Shown piece by piece: positions 8,500-17,277 of a stretch of 64,000 nucleotides of DNA. Positions within the stretch are counted from its first letter, which is position 1; each line of letters starts with the position of its first letter. The stretch spans positions 248,001-312,000 of the forward strand of contig SRZB01000002.1 in assembly GCA_004793585.1 (NCBI GenBank), in the 5' to 3' direction. The notes below the pieces were generated by a model, which saw nothing but the letters and a program-made list of their open reading frames with translations, made no database searches and had not been told where the DNA came from. The position numbers and the translations under genes are program-made. This DNA is from Hominisplanchenecus murintestinalis. Its GTDB lineage: Bacteria; Bacillota; Clostridia; Lachnospirales; Lachnospiraceae.

Positions 8500-9342
8500 C
8501 TATAGTTGTTCCAGGTAATCAATCAAATAAAATTCTTTTTCCGGCCTGCTTATAAAAAGTGTCCCATGATTCCGCCCCTGTATGATTTTATGTATCACAT
8601 GGAAATCTTCTCCGTTGGCAATCACCATATCCACTCCTGCAGCGCCTGCAAGCTGCGCTGCCTGAAGCTTCGACGCCATGCCGCCGGTTCCCACGCTGCT
8701 GCCGGAGCTTTCTTTTCCCATCTCCAGCAAATGCTGGTCCAGTTCCGTAACGATATCAATAAACTCCGCGTGGGGGTTCTGGTTTGGGTCATCCGTATAA
8801 AGCCCGTCAATATCCGACAAAAGAATCAGCAAATCTGCATCTACCAATGCCGCCACAATAGCCGAAAGCGAATCATTGTCTCCAAAATGAATCTCATAAG
8901 TCGCTACTGTATCATTTTCATTTACAATTGGAATCGCCCCCATATGCAAAAGCTCCCGGAATGTATTTAATGCATGATGGCGGCTCAAATTATCCAGCAC
9001 TGTATTTTTCGTCATAAGAATCTGTGCAGCAAGCTGGTTGTACTCCATAAAAAGTTTCTGATAAATCATCATCAGACGCCCCTGCCCTATAGCGGCGCAC
9101 GCCTGCTTCTCTTCGGTCGTCCCCGGCCGCTCCGCCAGTTTTGCCGCAGCCGCTCCCACAGCAATGGCTCCCGAAGATACCAGAATGACTTCCTTTCCCA
9201 TATTTCGGATATCACTGATTTCCCTCACCAAAATTTCCAGCTTGGTCAGGTTCAGCGCTCCTGTCTCCTCATGTACCAGTGAGGATGAGCCTACTTTAAT
9301 CACAATCCTTTGTTTATCTTTTAGTCTTTCTCTTAAATTCAT
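8500..9342 (-). CDS. proB: Glutamate 5-kinase, short form without PUA domain
   Basis: A 280-residue member of the amino-acid kinase fold that phosphorylates L-glutamate in the first step of proline synthesis. The ATP site (IVIKVGSSSL near 14), the substrate loop (VNENDTVA near 140), and the late GTGGMASKLQAA motif are present. The protein ends at about 280 residues and lacks the C-terminal PUA domain of the E. coli type; short forms are known. Unusually, proA (glutamyl-phosphate reductase) does not follow. The gene leads an operon with DUF896, the cyclo-ligase and the M14 peptidase, from a promoter at 9381-9409. Confidence 0.93.
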   Translation of the reverse strand: MNLRERLKDKQRIVIKVGSSSLVHEETGALNLTKLEILVREISDIRNMGKEVILVSSGAIAVGAAAAKLAERPGTTEEKQACAAIGQGRLMMIYQKLFMEYNQLAAQILMTKNTVLDNLSRHHALNTFRELLHMGAIPIVNENDTVATYEIHFGDNDSLSAIVAALVDADLLILLSDIDGLYTDDPNQNPHAEFIDIVTELDQHLLEMGKESSGSSVGTGGMASKLQAAQLAGAAGVDMVIANGEDFHVIHKIIQGRNHGTLFISRPEKEFYLIDYLEQL

Positions 9343-9380
9343 CTTCTATTCCCTTCTAACACACATTTTCCACGCGTCCT

Positions 9381-9409
9381 ATCTTACAACACCAGAATAC
9401 ATCTGTCCA
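9381..9409 (-). promoter_or_regulatory. Sigma-A promoter of the proB operon
   Basis: Minus strand: TGGACA (9404-9409), 17 nt, TAAGAT (9381-9386), about 40 bp upstream of the proB ATG. Both boxes match 5/6. The rest of the 9343-9601 gap holds no other clear element apart from the AAGGAG site (9591-9596) of the divergent gene at 9602. Confidence 0.6.
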
Positions 9410-9601
9410 GTTAAATGTCACGCTTTCAAGACAGATGCCTGACGCAAAATCATTTTTGTAAATATTGGTCTGCCGTCATCTGCGGCAATGATGGATAAAT
9501 GCATTGAAAATGTCGATACTATGACAAAACCATGAAAAAGCTTGGAAGCAAATGTTCAAGTTTACGAAAGATAGCGAAAAACGCGCCAGAAAGGAGAAAT
9601 C

Positions 9602-9949
9602 ATGAAAAAAAATTATGGCATCAGCATCCTGCTATGCACGGCAATCCTGTGCGCCCTCTATGCCGGCAGCTACCAATCTATGTATGCAGAGGACTCACAG
9701 ACAGAACATACAGAAGAACTTTCCATAGCTCCTGCAGAAGCGGGGCGCGAAAAAAAATTGTACCAATACTGCCTGAAAGAAAAGGACGGCTGCGTATATG
9801 TATATTTTGCAGACGGAAAAACCATCTATGAACCGACCAGTATTTCACTGGCAGAGCTTCCGAAAAACATTCGGAAGAAAATCAAAAAAGGGCTGTACCT
9901 CCTGGACGACCGGGAACTCTACAGCTTCCTCGAAAACTACAGCAGCTAA
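9602..9949 (+). CDS. Small secreted protein with BofC C-terminal-like domain
   Basis: A 115-residue protein with a signal peptide (MKKNYGISILLCTAILCALYAGSYQ) and a single C-terminal domain. The pattern G.VYVYF.DGK.IYEPT.ISL.ELP...., then a K-rich turn, then DRELYSFLENYSS, matches the C-terminal domain of BofC, the regulator of sigma-K processing in Bacillus. The N-terminal BofC domain is absent. AAGGAG lies 5 nt before the ATG. It is the only plus-strand gene in the window and converges on the kinase gene at 9986. A role in sporulation signalling is inferred from family resemblance only. Confidence 0.7.
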   Translation: MKKNYGISILLCTAILCALYAGSYQSMYAEDSQTEHTEELSIAPAEAGREKKLYQYCLKEKDGCVYVYFADGKTIYEPTSISLAELPKNIRKKIKKGLYLLDDRELYSFLENYSS

Positions 9950-9985
9950 AATCCCCGGCTGTCTGGCCGGATGTCCTGTGTACAG

Positions 9986-10816
9986 TCACAAATACTGCAG
10001 ATTCGGCTCCAACATCACGCCTTCCCGCACCGGATATCCGAACGCATCACTCATCTTGATGCACCGGCTTACAAAATCATGGGCTTTCACGACAGACTCC
10101 ATTAGGCTCTTACCTTGTATCATACTCCCTTTCAGGACAGCCGCAAACAAGTCTCCTGTTCCGGGATAGGCGCGCCCTGCCTGGTTTCTCTTCAATACCT
10201 TAAGCCCTTCTGCGCCGTACACGGCAATCCCGATTTCCGCCCCTGATATCGGTACGCTTGTAATCACTGTCTGCCTGGCTCCAAGTTCCCCCAGCCTTTC
10301 ACAAATTCTGCAAATCTTCTCTTCGGTACACCTCTCCTCATAGTTCTCCCCTGCCAGAAAACAGCTTTCCGTATAGTTCGGCGTAATAACGTCACTGTAC
10401 TTTAAAAGCTTCCGCATGGCTTTTCCATAGGCTTCATCGTAATTCCTATAATATACACCGTGGTCGGCCATAATCGGATCGACCAGCACATATGCTTCCG
10501 GATACTGTCTTAGCAGTATGCGCACCTCCTCCAGCATAGAAATATTACCGAGATATCCGACGAAGATATCATCAAACCTGATTCCGTTCTCCCAGAGATG
10601 TTCCGCGCTCCGCCCGACAAAAGCCGGCAATGCACGCATTACCGGCTTTCCATATCCTCCTGTGTGGGCAGACAATACCATTGTCGGCAGTGGGCATGCC
10701 TCAATCCCCATGACCGATAATACCGGAAGGATATTCGTCATGGCAGCTTTCCCCACACCGCATAAATCATGGATGACTGCTACACGCGTTACTGGCTTTC
10801 TTTTTTCTTTTATCAT
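9986..10816 (-). CDS. Pyridoxamine/pyridoxal kinase of the PfkB family
   Basis: A 276-residue vitamin-B6 kinase. The N-terminus VAVIHDLCGVGKAAM is the pyridoxal-kinase substrate loop, VLVDPIMADHG is the central motif, and AYPGTGDLFAAVL carries the GTGD anion hole with the catalytic Asp. Such enzymes phosphorylate pyridoxamine or pyridoxal with ATP in salvage of PLP. The ATG at 10816 lies 1 bp from the stop of the flippase gene, so the two are translationally coupled. A hydroxymethylpyrimidine kinase is a less likely alternative. Confidence 0.85.
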   Translation of the reverse strand: MIKEKRKPVTRVAVIHDLCGVGKAAMTNILPVLSVMGIEACPLPTMVLSAHTGGYGKPVMRALPAFVGRSAEHLWENGIRFDDIFVGYLGNISMLEEVRILLRQYPEAYVLVDPIMADHGVYYRNYDEAYGKAMRKLLKYSDVITPNYTESCFLAGENYEERCTEEKICRICERLGELGARQTVITSVPISGAEIGIAVYGAEGLKVLKRNQAGRAYPGTGDLFAAVLKGSMIQGKSLMESVVKAHDFVSRCIKMSDAFGYPVREGVMLEPNLQYL

Positions 10817-10817
10817 C

Positions 10818-12458
10818 TTATAAAATCCTCAGTCTCTGCAGAATGTATACGAGATAATTCCCTTTCGGCATTCCCCGCAGCTCCCGCTCCGTGATGCCCC
10901 GCATTTTTACGAGCAGCGCCACATATACAACAGCCCCCACCAGAACTGCAAGCACTGCCGGAAACAGGACGCCGGCAAATAAAGTAAACAATCTGTACGT
11001 CCCATAAGCAGCAAGTCCCATAATCCCTGACACCAGAATCGGTATAATAAAGGTACGCCTCAATTCCTGATGATAGCCAATCGCACGGTTAATCGCCCAT
11101 GCATTTAAAACGCAAATTACAAAAGCAAAGAAAATATTCGCGTATACCACGCTGTATATATTCATTCCGCTGAAATTCAGCATAAGTACAAGCACAATAA
11201 TATGGAACACCAGGGCAATCGCTGAATGGATCAGGGGTTTCTGCATCTCCCCCAGTCCCTGGAGAATCCCCGTCGTCAGCGTAGATAGTGCATAAAGTAC
11301 TATCATCAACGCGCCGCTCTGCATGATGCCCGCCGCCAATGCACTGGAATCCCCATACACCAGCTGCATAACCGGTGAAGCCAGCGCTGCCAGCCCCACG
11401 GCACAGGGAATCGTAAACACCATTGTATAGCGGATGGAATCACGCACTTTAATCCCCGCTGCCCGGTAATCCTCATCTGTCATAGATGCAGTCAGGCTTG
11501 GCACCACTGAAGGCGCCAGACACGATGCGATAGACAGCGGCACATTCATCAACACTTTAAACTCCACAAATATTCCCCAGACCGTACTGTACTCCTTCTC
11601 GGAATATCCCTGCCCGGTCATAATTCCCCCGAAAATTCCCTGGTCAATAATCGTACTGATGTTGTAGATTACCGTACTCAGGATAACCGGAAGAATCGTT
11701 GCAATCAGTGCCCGGTAAATGACCTGGTCGGATTCCAGCCTTTTCGTGTGATCCCGCCGCATCTGCCGCCGGAAGCTCCTCTGATATGATACATAAATAA
11801 ACAGCAGGAACAGTAAAGCTACCGTAACGCTTACTACCGTACCCAACGTGCCGCCTGCCGCACCAAACGCAGGTCCCAGCGAATCATTCCCTTTTTCACG
11901 CCCCAGTTCCGTGCCATAACCAATCAGCAGCGCCGCGCCTCCCACAGACACTACAGCATTCACAATCTGCTCGATTACCTGTGAGACTGCCGTAGGCACC
12001 ATAGTTTCGTGCCCCTGGAAGAAACCGCGCAGGACGCCCACTACAGCATAGATGAAAATTGCCGGAGAGAGTACCCGCAAGGCATAGGCAGCCATCTCAA
12101 ATTTCATAAACTTTGTAATAACCCCGCTCAGCGCCAGGGTAAGCAGGGACATGATTCCGCCGGCCACAAGCCCGAACTTCATCGCACATACAAAAACCTT
12201 ATGTGCATTCTTCTTCTGTCCCTTATGCAGCCTTTCCGAGACAAGCTTTGACACCGCCAAAGGCAGGCTGAACGAAGAAATCATCAGAATAATCGCATAA
12301 ATCTCATTCGCTGTAGAATAATATGTGTTGCCCTGATGACCCAGGATGCGCGTCAGCGGAATTCTGTAAATCATGCCGATTACCCGGGCCACAAAGGATG
12401 CGATTACCAGGATCGTCCCCTGTACTAAATAGTCTTTATTTTTGCTTCCGTTTCCCAA
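10818..12458 (-). CDS. Polysaccharide/lipid flippase of the SpoVB/MurJ (MOP) family
   Basis: A 546-residue integral membrane protein with about 14 hydrophobic helices and the MOP-superfamily start (FVARVIGMIYRIPLTRILG). Relatives flip lipid-linked cell-wall precursors; SpoVB acts in cortex synthesis, and the neighbouring YqfC/YqfD genes favour a sporulation role. The start is a TTG at 12458 with AGAGG 6-7 nt upstream; no in-frame ATG fits. It lies 84 bp downstream of the DUF3048 lipoprotein gene and 1 bp from the pyridoxamine kinase. Whether it is SpoVB or another paralogue cannot be decided here. Confidence 0.85.
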   Translation of the reverse strand: MGNGSKNKDYLVQGTILVIASFVARVIGMIYRIPLTRILGHQGNTYYSTANEIYAIILMISSFSLPLAVSKLVSERLHKGQKKNAHKVFVCAMKFGLVAGGIMSLLTLALSGVITKFMKFEMAAYALRVLSPAIFIYAVVGVLRGFFQGHETMVPTAVSQVIEQIVNAVVSVGGAALLIGYGTELGREKGNDSLGPAFGAAGGTLGTVVSVTVALLFLLFIYVSYQRSFRRQMRRDHTKRLESDQVIYRALIATILPVILSTVIYNISTIIDQGIFGGIMTGQGYSEKEYSTVWGIFVEFKVLMNVPLSIASCLAPSVVPSLTASMTDEDYRAAGIKVRDSIRYTMVFTIPCAVGLAALASPVMQLVYGDSSALAAGIMQSGALMIVLYALSTLTTGILQGLGEMQKPLIHSAIALVFHIIVLVLMLNFSGMNIYSVVYANIFFAFVICVLNAWAINRAIGYHQELRRTFIIPILVSGIMGLAAYGTYRLFTLFAGVLFPAVLAVLVGAVVYVALLVKMRGITERELRGMPKGNYLVYILQRLRIL

Positions 12459-12542
12459 AACAAACCTCTTTCATTCCCACAAGCAAGGAGCCAGGCAGGC
12501 GTGCTTGCACGGATATTGGACTCCGGGCTGTTTCCCCAGGTA

Positions 12543-13655
12543 TTATTCAATGACTATAGCATCCGCATAGGAATCCTGAATAATGCAGACCCAGGTTTTT
12601 CCCTGATTCAGCACAATCTCGTCACCGTTTTCGTCATAATATTTCGCCGGAGCATCTCCGCTCTCCCGTCTCCAGGTACATTTTTCATATGTGCCGTTTG
12701 TAAAATAATAAGCATCCCCGCCTGATATGGTATCAATATTCAGGTAGCCGTGGTCATCATAATTCTCCCACGGTGAAAGCTGGAAAATAATGTTTGTGTA
12801 GGTAAGCTGTTCCCCGGTGAGTTCGTCAATCTGTTCATCCCCGTACTGATAACGGTAATATTTTCCGTCCCTGTATTCAAACCACGGGGAATTGACCTGA
12901 TATCCCGGTTTAATCGTCGCTGCCTCGCCTCCGTCGAGCGTAACCGTCTCTCCGTCTGCCGCAAACTGATACTTCTGCTGGAAGTCCTCTTCATGCACCC
13001 TGCGGTAACCCAACTTTGTACATGCATTATCCAGAGCTTCGCCGCTGGTATAGCAGTTGTGGGGAGCCGGACGGTCTGAAGTACGGTAGAAAATGTCTTC
13101 TCCGGCATATCCGTAAATCTGCCCTGCGCCTTCCTGGTACTCCAGGCCGCTGATATTATTCACATCCTCAGAATTCAAAAGCTCCACTGCATAGACCGCT
13201 TGTCCATAGTGGACATAAATCGCATCAAATTCACGCGCGTACATCGGATAATACGTACGGCAGCTTCTTACAGCCCCGATTTTCTCCATGCCTTCCACGT
13301 CCTCGAAGATTCCCATAAGACGTGTAATACCGCCTTCTACCGGCGCTTCGTAAACCACTCCTGCCTTCTCAATTCCCGCCTGAGGACATGCATTGATAAT
13401 ATTATTCATCATAACCGCGAACGGACGCCTGTTATGCTGCTCTTCCCCTACAACTTCTCCTGTCAGATAGCTCCTGTCACCGGACAGCGCTTCGCTCTCT
13501 GTTTCTTCTACCACCGTCGGTTTAGGCTGTTCAACAGTTTCCGTTACAGGCTGCTGTGTCGCAGGCTCTGTTGCCTCTGTCTCTGCCTTTTTCTTACATC
13601 CTCCCAGCGCCACTGCTGCCGCTATAAGTAATATTGCTGCTGTCTGTTTTTTCAT
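12543..13655 (-). CDS. DUF3048 (YerB-type) lipoprotein
   Basis: A 370-residue lipoprotein with a short signal peptide and lipobox LGGC (Cys near 20), then an acidic Thr/Glu linker and the DUF3048 domain. Typical signatures are RPFAVMMNNI, QAGIEKAGVVYE, VGAVRSCRTYYPMYAREFDA, and late P.A.NCYTS. Homologues are surface-exposed lipoproteins of unknown function in Bacillota. It lies 11 bp after ybeY in the same orientation, so it belongs to the yqfC-ybeY operon. Confidence 0.9.
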   Translation of the reverse strand: MKKQTAAILLIAAAVALGGCKKKAETEATEPATQQPVTETVEQPKPTVVEETESEALSGDRSYLTGEVVGEEQHNRRPFAVMMNNIINACPQAGIEKAGVVYEAPVEGGITRLMGIFEDVEGMEKIGAVRSCRTYYPMYAREFDAIYVHYGQAVYAVELLNSEDVNNISGLEYQEGAGQIYGYAGEDIFYRTSDRPAPHNCYTSGEALDNACTKLGYRRVHEEDFQQKYQFAADGETVTLDGGEAATIKPGYQVNSPWFEYRDGKYYRYQYGDEQIDELTGEQLTYTNIIFQLSPWENYDDHGYLNIDTISGGDAYYFTNGTYEKCTWRRESGDAPAKYYDENGDEIVLNQGKTWVCIIQDSYADAIVIE

Positions 13656-13666
13656 TTTTTTCTCCC

Positions 13667-14164
13667 TTATCTTTGTATACTCATCTGATTTAAAATCTCA
13701 GACTGCCTTCTTTCCATATCCTTTGCCTCCCCCGGCTCCATATGGTCATACCCCAGCAAGTGGAGTATGCTGTGAGCCACAAGGAACGCAAATTCCCTAA
13801 TCACTGAATGTCCATACGCCTCCGCCTGTGCCAGAACCCTGTCCTTAGAGATTACAATATCCCCAAGCACCAGTTCTCCGGTATCAGGGTTAAAACAGTC
13901 ATCCCCTGTTTCCTCCAGTTCTTCAAAATGCGCAGGTCTTTCGTATTCCCGCATCGGAAACGAAAGCACATCTGTGGGTCTGTCAATCCCCCGGAACTCC
14001 CGGTTCAGCCTGTGTATTTCCGTATCTGAGGTGAGAAGCAGGCTTACTTCTGCCTCATATGGGCAGCCCTCGTAGTCCAGCCCGCATGCGATCACCCGTT
14101 CCGCCAGTTCCTCTGCATCAAAGGGAAGTGCCAAATCATACTCATCTTCGAAATTTAGCGTCAT
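13667..14164 (-). CDS. ybeY: Endoribonuclease YbeY, rRNA maturation factor
   Basis: A 165-residue metal-dependent RNase acting in 16S rRNA 3' end maturation and ribosome quality control. The zinc-binding H-x3-H-x5-H signature is intact (AHSILHLLGYDHM), and the substrate region R.ID.PTDVLSFPM is present. The ATG at 14164 has GGAAGGA 6-7 nt upstream; a start at 14215 would add an unrelated basic tail. It overlaps the end of phoH by 23 bp, the usual order in this phylum. Confidence 0.95.
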   Translation of the reverse strand: MTLNFEDEYDLALPFDAEELAERVIACGLDYEGCPYEAEVSLLLTSDTEIHRLNREFRGIDRPTDVLSFPMREYERPAHFEELEETGDDCFNPDTGELVLGDIVISKDRVLAQAEAYGHSVIREFAFLVAHSILHLLGYDHMEPGEAKDMERRQSEILNQMSIQR

Positions 14165-15161
14165 ATTTTTTCCTTCCCGGATGGTGCTCCTGCTGATTCT
14201 CTGTCCGCTTTTCATATTCCTCGTAGGCTTTTACGATTTTCTGTACCAGCGGGTGGCGCACCACATCCTTGCTGGTGAGATTACAGAATGCTACTTCATC
14301 AATCTTCTTCAGCACGCGCACTGCCACATCCAGGCCTGATTTCTGTCCGGATGGCAGATCCTTCTGTGTCAAGTCACCGGTGATGATAACCTTTGAGCCG
14401 AATCCGATTCTGGTCAGGAACATCTTCATCTGCGCCGGGGTTGTATTCTGCGCCTCATCCAGAATAATAAATGCATTATCCAGTGTACGCCCGCGCATAT
14501 AGGCGAGAGGCGCCACCTCAATCAGCCCTTTTTCCATATTCTTCATAAAACTGTCCGGCCCCATAATCTGGTAAAGCGCATCGTAGAGCGGCCTCAGATA
14601 CGGGTCTACCTTGCTCTGCAGATCTCCGGGCAGGAATCCCAGCTTCTCCCCGGCCTCTATCGCCGGCCTGGTGAGGATAATACGCCCCACTTCGTCGCTT
14701 TTAAACGCCTGGATTCCCATCGCCATCGCCAGATATGTTTTTCCTGTTCCTGCCGGTCCGATTCCAAACACTATCATTTTTTCGCGTATGGCGTCTACAT
14801 ACTGTTTCTGTCCCAGCGTCTTGGGTTTGATCGGCTTTCCATTGATGGTATGGCAGATGCAGTCCTTATCAATCTCTACAATCGAAGCTTCTTTATCTTC
14901 AAACGAAAGTGACAGGACATAGTCCACATTCTGCGCCTGAATGACATTTCCGCGTCTGGATAATTCTACCAGCTGCGTAAACACACTTTTTGCTTTATTT
15001 ACCGCTCCTTCATTTCCAATAATCTTCAGTGCACCATCCCGGGCAATCAAGGTCACATTAAGTGTTTTCTCAATCTTCTTGATATGCTCATCGAACTGTC
15101 CAAAAACATTTTTTTCATGTTCCGCCGGAACGGATATTCTTATTTCGATGATATTACTCAT
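14142..15161 (-). CDS. phoH: PhoH-like ATPase
   Basis: A 339-residue P-loop ATPase of the PhoH/YbeZ type, thought to act with YbeY in RNA metabolism. Walker A is GPAGTGKTYLAM and Walker B is the LDEAQN motif, with LTRPAIEAGEKLGFLPG and GDLTQKDLP as further signatures. An N-terminal KH-like region (about 1-80) precedes the ATPase. The start at 15161 falls inside the end of yqfD (8-bp overlap). An upstream start at 15245 is possible but would lie deep within yqfD. Confidence 0.93.
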   Translation of the reverse strand: MSNIIEIRISVPAEHEKNVFGQFDEHIKKIEKTLNVTLIARDGALKIIGNEGAVNKAKSVFTQLVELSRRGNVIQAQNVDYVLSLSFEDKEASIVEIDKDCICHTINGKPIKPKTLGQKQYVDAIREKMIVFGIGPAGTGKTYLAMAMGIQAFKSDEVGRIILTRPAIEAGEKLGFLPGDLQSKVDPYLRPLYDALYQIMGPDSFMKNMEKGLIEVAPLAYMRGRTLDNAFIILDEAQNTTPAQMKMFLTRIGFGSKVIITGDLTQKDLPSGQKSGLDVAVRVLKKIDEVAFCNLTSKDVVRHPLVQKIVKAYEEYEKRTENQQEHHPGRKKYDAKFRR

Positions 15162-16386
15162 TCGCCTGAATCCTTTCCTCTGCATCAACGCCCAGCGTGC
15201 GTTCCACCCGTTTCCCCGCCCGCCTGGTAATTTCAATTTCCCCACGCGCTGTACAGCTTTTTACGCCTGTTTCTATTTTAACATTATTTTGTAATATTTG
15301 AACCCCTTTTTCTTGCATTTTCCAAAGAAATTTAGCGAGGGATTCTTTTGCTTTTCTGACAGCTTCTTCTTTTGAATATGTTTTTTCTATCAATTCATAT
15401 TCTCTACACTCTATCTTCCCCACCGTCACAGGCAAATAAAAATTTTCCGTAACCCTGAGCTGATGCCCTTCCTTTACTACATCCGAAGCCTCATAAGATA
15501 CAGGCCAGCCTGTAAACGCAAAGTTCTTTCCGAACACCGTCAGAAATACTCCTTTTTTCATCCTGCCCGTATATTCCTTTTTTATGTATTTCATGGAGAA
15601 TGTCTCATTGTAAGAATATGTTGTTTTTACATAAATATCTGCGTCCGCCGCCACATACTGATAGTCAGCTACCTCTCCCGCATCATCCAGGATCTCCACC
15701 TGTCCCAGCACCAGCGGCTGCCCCTTTTTTACAGTATCGCCTGCTTTGACCACAGGCGTACCCGAGCGGGTAATAATCTCCTGCACAACGCCGTCCACAT
15801 CAGAAATCAAATCACTTGGGCCGTAATCCACCTCTTCTTCAAGCGCTAAATCTGTATTTTCCTTTACATCAATCAGCAGCCGGGTTCCCTGTATTTTCAC
15901 TGATACCCATATAATGTCGTCAAACGCTTTGCGGATCTCTGCCGCCAACGCCTTGCAGTCGATCCTGGATTTCCACATCCCATGTGTAATCCTCTGCTCT
16001 GTGAGAAAATCAAAGATTACGTCATCTGTCCTTGCCTGGTTCCCCTCTATATGGATATCCCATATAAAGCCAGACAAAAACATCATCAACAGGACGCCAA
16101 ACAGCACTCCGCAGGGAAGCGCTTTCCGCCCCCGATGTCTGTGCAAAAAAAAGGGAAGTCCATATCTTTCAATGATACGGACTTTTGTACCGCTCTTTTT
16201 CACCAGGGGCCTCAGGGTTTTAAACCCACGGATGGACAGATTCATCTCATAAGCGTTGTGCGCTTCCAGGAGATCCCACAGCTCAATCTGATGTTTCGCG
16301 CACATATTCAGAAAGCGCTCATAAGAGCTGCCTGTCACCCGTATGCGCACATACCCTTTCGTGTACTGTAATAATTGTTGTACCAA
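15154..16386 (-). CDS. yqfD: Sporulation protein YqfD
   Basis: A 410-residue protein with the YqfD layout: N-terminal cytoplasmic domain of about 95 residues, one membrane helix (LPCGVLFGVLLMMFLSGFIW, about 90-110), and a long external domain that begins with IHIEGN and contains repeated beta segments. YqfD is needed for efficient sporulation after engulfment; biochemical function is unclear. The start is a TTG at 16386 with a strong GGAGGTG site. It follows yqfC by 14 bp and overlaps phoH. Confidence 0.92.
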   Translation of the reverse strand: MVQQLLQYTKGYVRIRVTGSSYERFLNMCAKHQIELWDLLEAHNAYEMNLSIRGFKTLRPLVKKSGTKVRIIERYGLPFFLHRHRGRKALPCGVLFGVLLMMFLSGFIWDIHIEGNQARTDDVIFDFLTEQRITHGMWKSRIDCKALAAEIRKAFDDIIWVSVKIQGTRLLIDVKENTDLALEEEVDYGPSDLISDVDGVVQEIITRSGTPVVKAGDTVKKGQPLVLGQVEILDDAGEVADYQYVAADADIYVKTTYSYNETFSMKYIKKEYTGRMKKGVFLTVFGKNFAFTGWPVSYEASDVVKEGHQLRVTENFYLPVTVGKIECREYELIEKTYSKEEAVRKAKESLAKFLWKMQEKGVQILQNNVKIETGVKSCTARGEIEITRRAGKRVERTLGVDAEERIQANE

Positions 16387-16400
16387 ACAGACACCTCCGC

Positions 16401-16676
16401 TTACAGATAGTTTATCTGCTCGATATGCCCCGTCACCTTCATTTCCTCCCCGGTGTAATAAGAAATAAATAAATTTTTCCCCAGCACTTCCAATCTGCAG
16501 TTTTTCGTCTGGAGCATCAGCCGTGAATCTGTGTACTCAATGATTCCGCGGTAATTCTCAATGCACAGCTCCTCCTGCCCTGTCGCAGTCACAAGAACCG
16601 CCCCATCGGACAAATCTTTCGGTATCTGCGCGGCAGCGGATATTTTACGGTAAAGGGATTTTGATTTCGAACTCAT
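16401..16676 (-). CDS. yqfC: Sporulation protein YqfC
   Basis: A 91-residue YabP/YqfC-family protein. The core (VLVTATGQEELCIENYRGI..Y....L..QT) and the end VTGHIEQINYL fit the family. In Bacillus it is made in the mother cell under sigma-E together with yqfD. A sigma-E-like promoter lies at 16702-16730, and yqfC is the first gene of the block. The ribosome site is weak. Confidence 0.9.
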   Translation of the reverse strand: MSSKSKSLYRKISAAAQIPKDLSDGAVLVTATGQEELCIENYRGIIEYTDSRLMLQTKNCRLEVLGKNLFISYYTGEEMKVTGHIEQINYL

Positions 16677-16701
16677 ACACTATCATCGCTTTTTATTACA
16701 C

Positions 16702-16730
16702 AATATATGAAGCGGGGCGGGTACATATTC
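16702..16730 (-). promoter_or_regulatory. Sigma-E-like promoter of the yqfC operon
   Basis: Minus strand: GAATAT (16725-16730), 15 nt, CATATATT (16702-16709). The sigma-E consensus is roughly an ATATT-like -35 and CATACAHT -10; the -10 matches 7 of 8. It sits 26 bp upstream of yqfC and overlaps the last two bases of the DUF2284 gene. This fits the known sigma-E control of yqfCD in Bacillus. Confidence 0.55.
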
Positions 16731-17277
16731 ATTCTCCCTGCCTGATAAAAACAAATCCATACCACACGACGGTTCTTCCGTCATAGAAAAAATCCATAGA
16801 AAGCTTTTCCGCCGCCGAAGTCACCAGAATCCCATAGCCCTCAATGCACGGAAGCATCCTCTCCGCATGCCTGCAGGGCGCATCCGGCCAGGCGCATGTT
16901 TCACAGACAGCGCAGGAATCTGAAGAAAGCGCCAGAACTTCAAGCCCCGCTTCCCTCAAATCCCGGCAGACCGCATGGACAATCTCTTCATGCTCTTTCC
17001 TGGTTTCCAAAGTCTCCGCCATATCTGCGGCGTCTGTAACTTCTGCTAACGTCGTAAATACCACCGCCTGTTCATATGCTTCACATCTGTTCCGGCACTC
17101 TTCTACCGTCCCCACAGCCGGAGGACATGACCAGGATGTATTGTACCTCTCGCACTCCTGGCGGCAGATATGGCGCACCTCTTCTTTAAACTCAATTTCG
17201 CCCACATCCAGAAAACCGTATTGAAACACTGGATAAGCTGCAAGAATCTTTTCAATCATTTCCCTTTTGCTGTGCAT
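16729..17277 (-). CDS. DUF2284 predicted metal-binding protein
   Basis: A 182-residue cysteine-rich protein of the DUF2284 family. Three cysteine groups are visible: CRQEC plus WSCPP in the N-terminal third, CRNRC after it, and CAVCETC..PDAPC in the C-terminal third. The pattern suggests metal or iron-sulphur binding; no enzymatic role is established for the family. It overlaps the upstream YkgJ-type gene by 26 bp. The pairing of two cysteine-cluster proteins suggests a shared metal-related task, which is inference. Confidence 0.85.
   Translation of the reverse strand: MHSKREMIEKILAAYPVFQYGFLDVGEIEFKEEVRHICRQECERYNTSWSCPPAVGTVEECRNRCEAYEQAVVFTTLAEVTDAADMAETLETRKEHEEIVHAVCRDLREAGLEVLALSSDSCAVCETCAWPDAPCRHAERMLPCIEGYGILVTSAAEKLSMDFFYDGRTVVWYGFVFIRQGE

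Noticed and set aside
9532-9831. 99-codon plus-strand ORF overlapping the BofC-like gene in another frame
   Set aside because: It has no signal peptide or recognisable domain, and the overlapping frame at 9602 has a good ribosome site and a clear secreted protein.
9955-9970. CCGGC/GCCGG hairpin between the convergent genes
   Set aside because: The stem is only 5 bp and no T-tract follows on either strand, so a terminator cannot be claimed.
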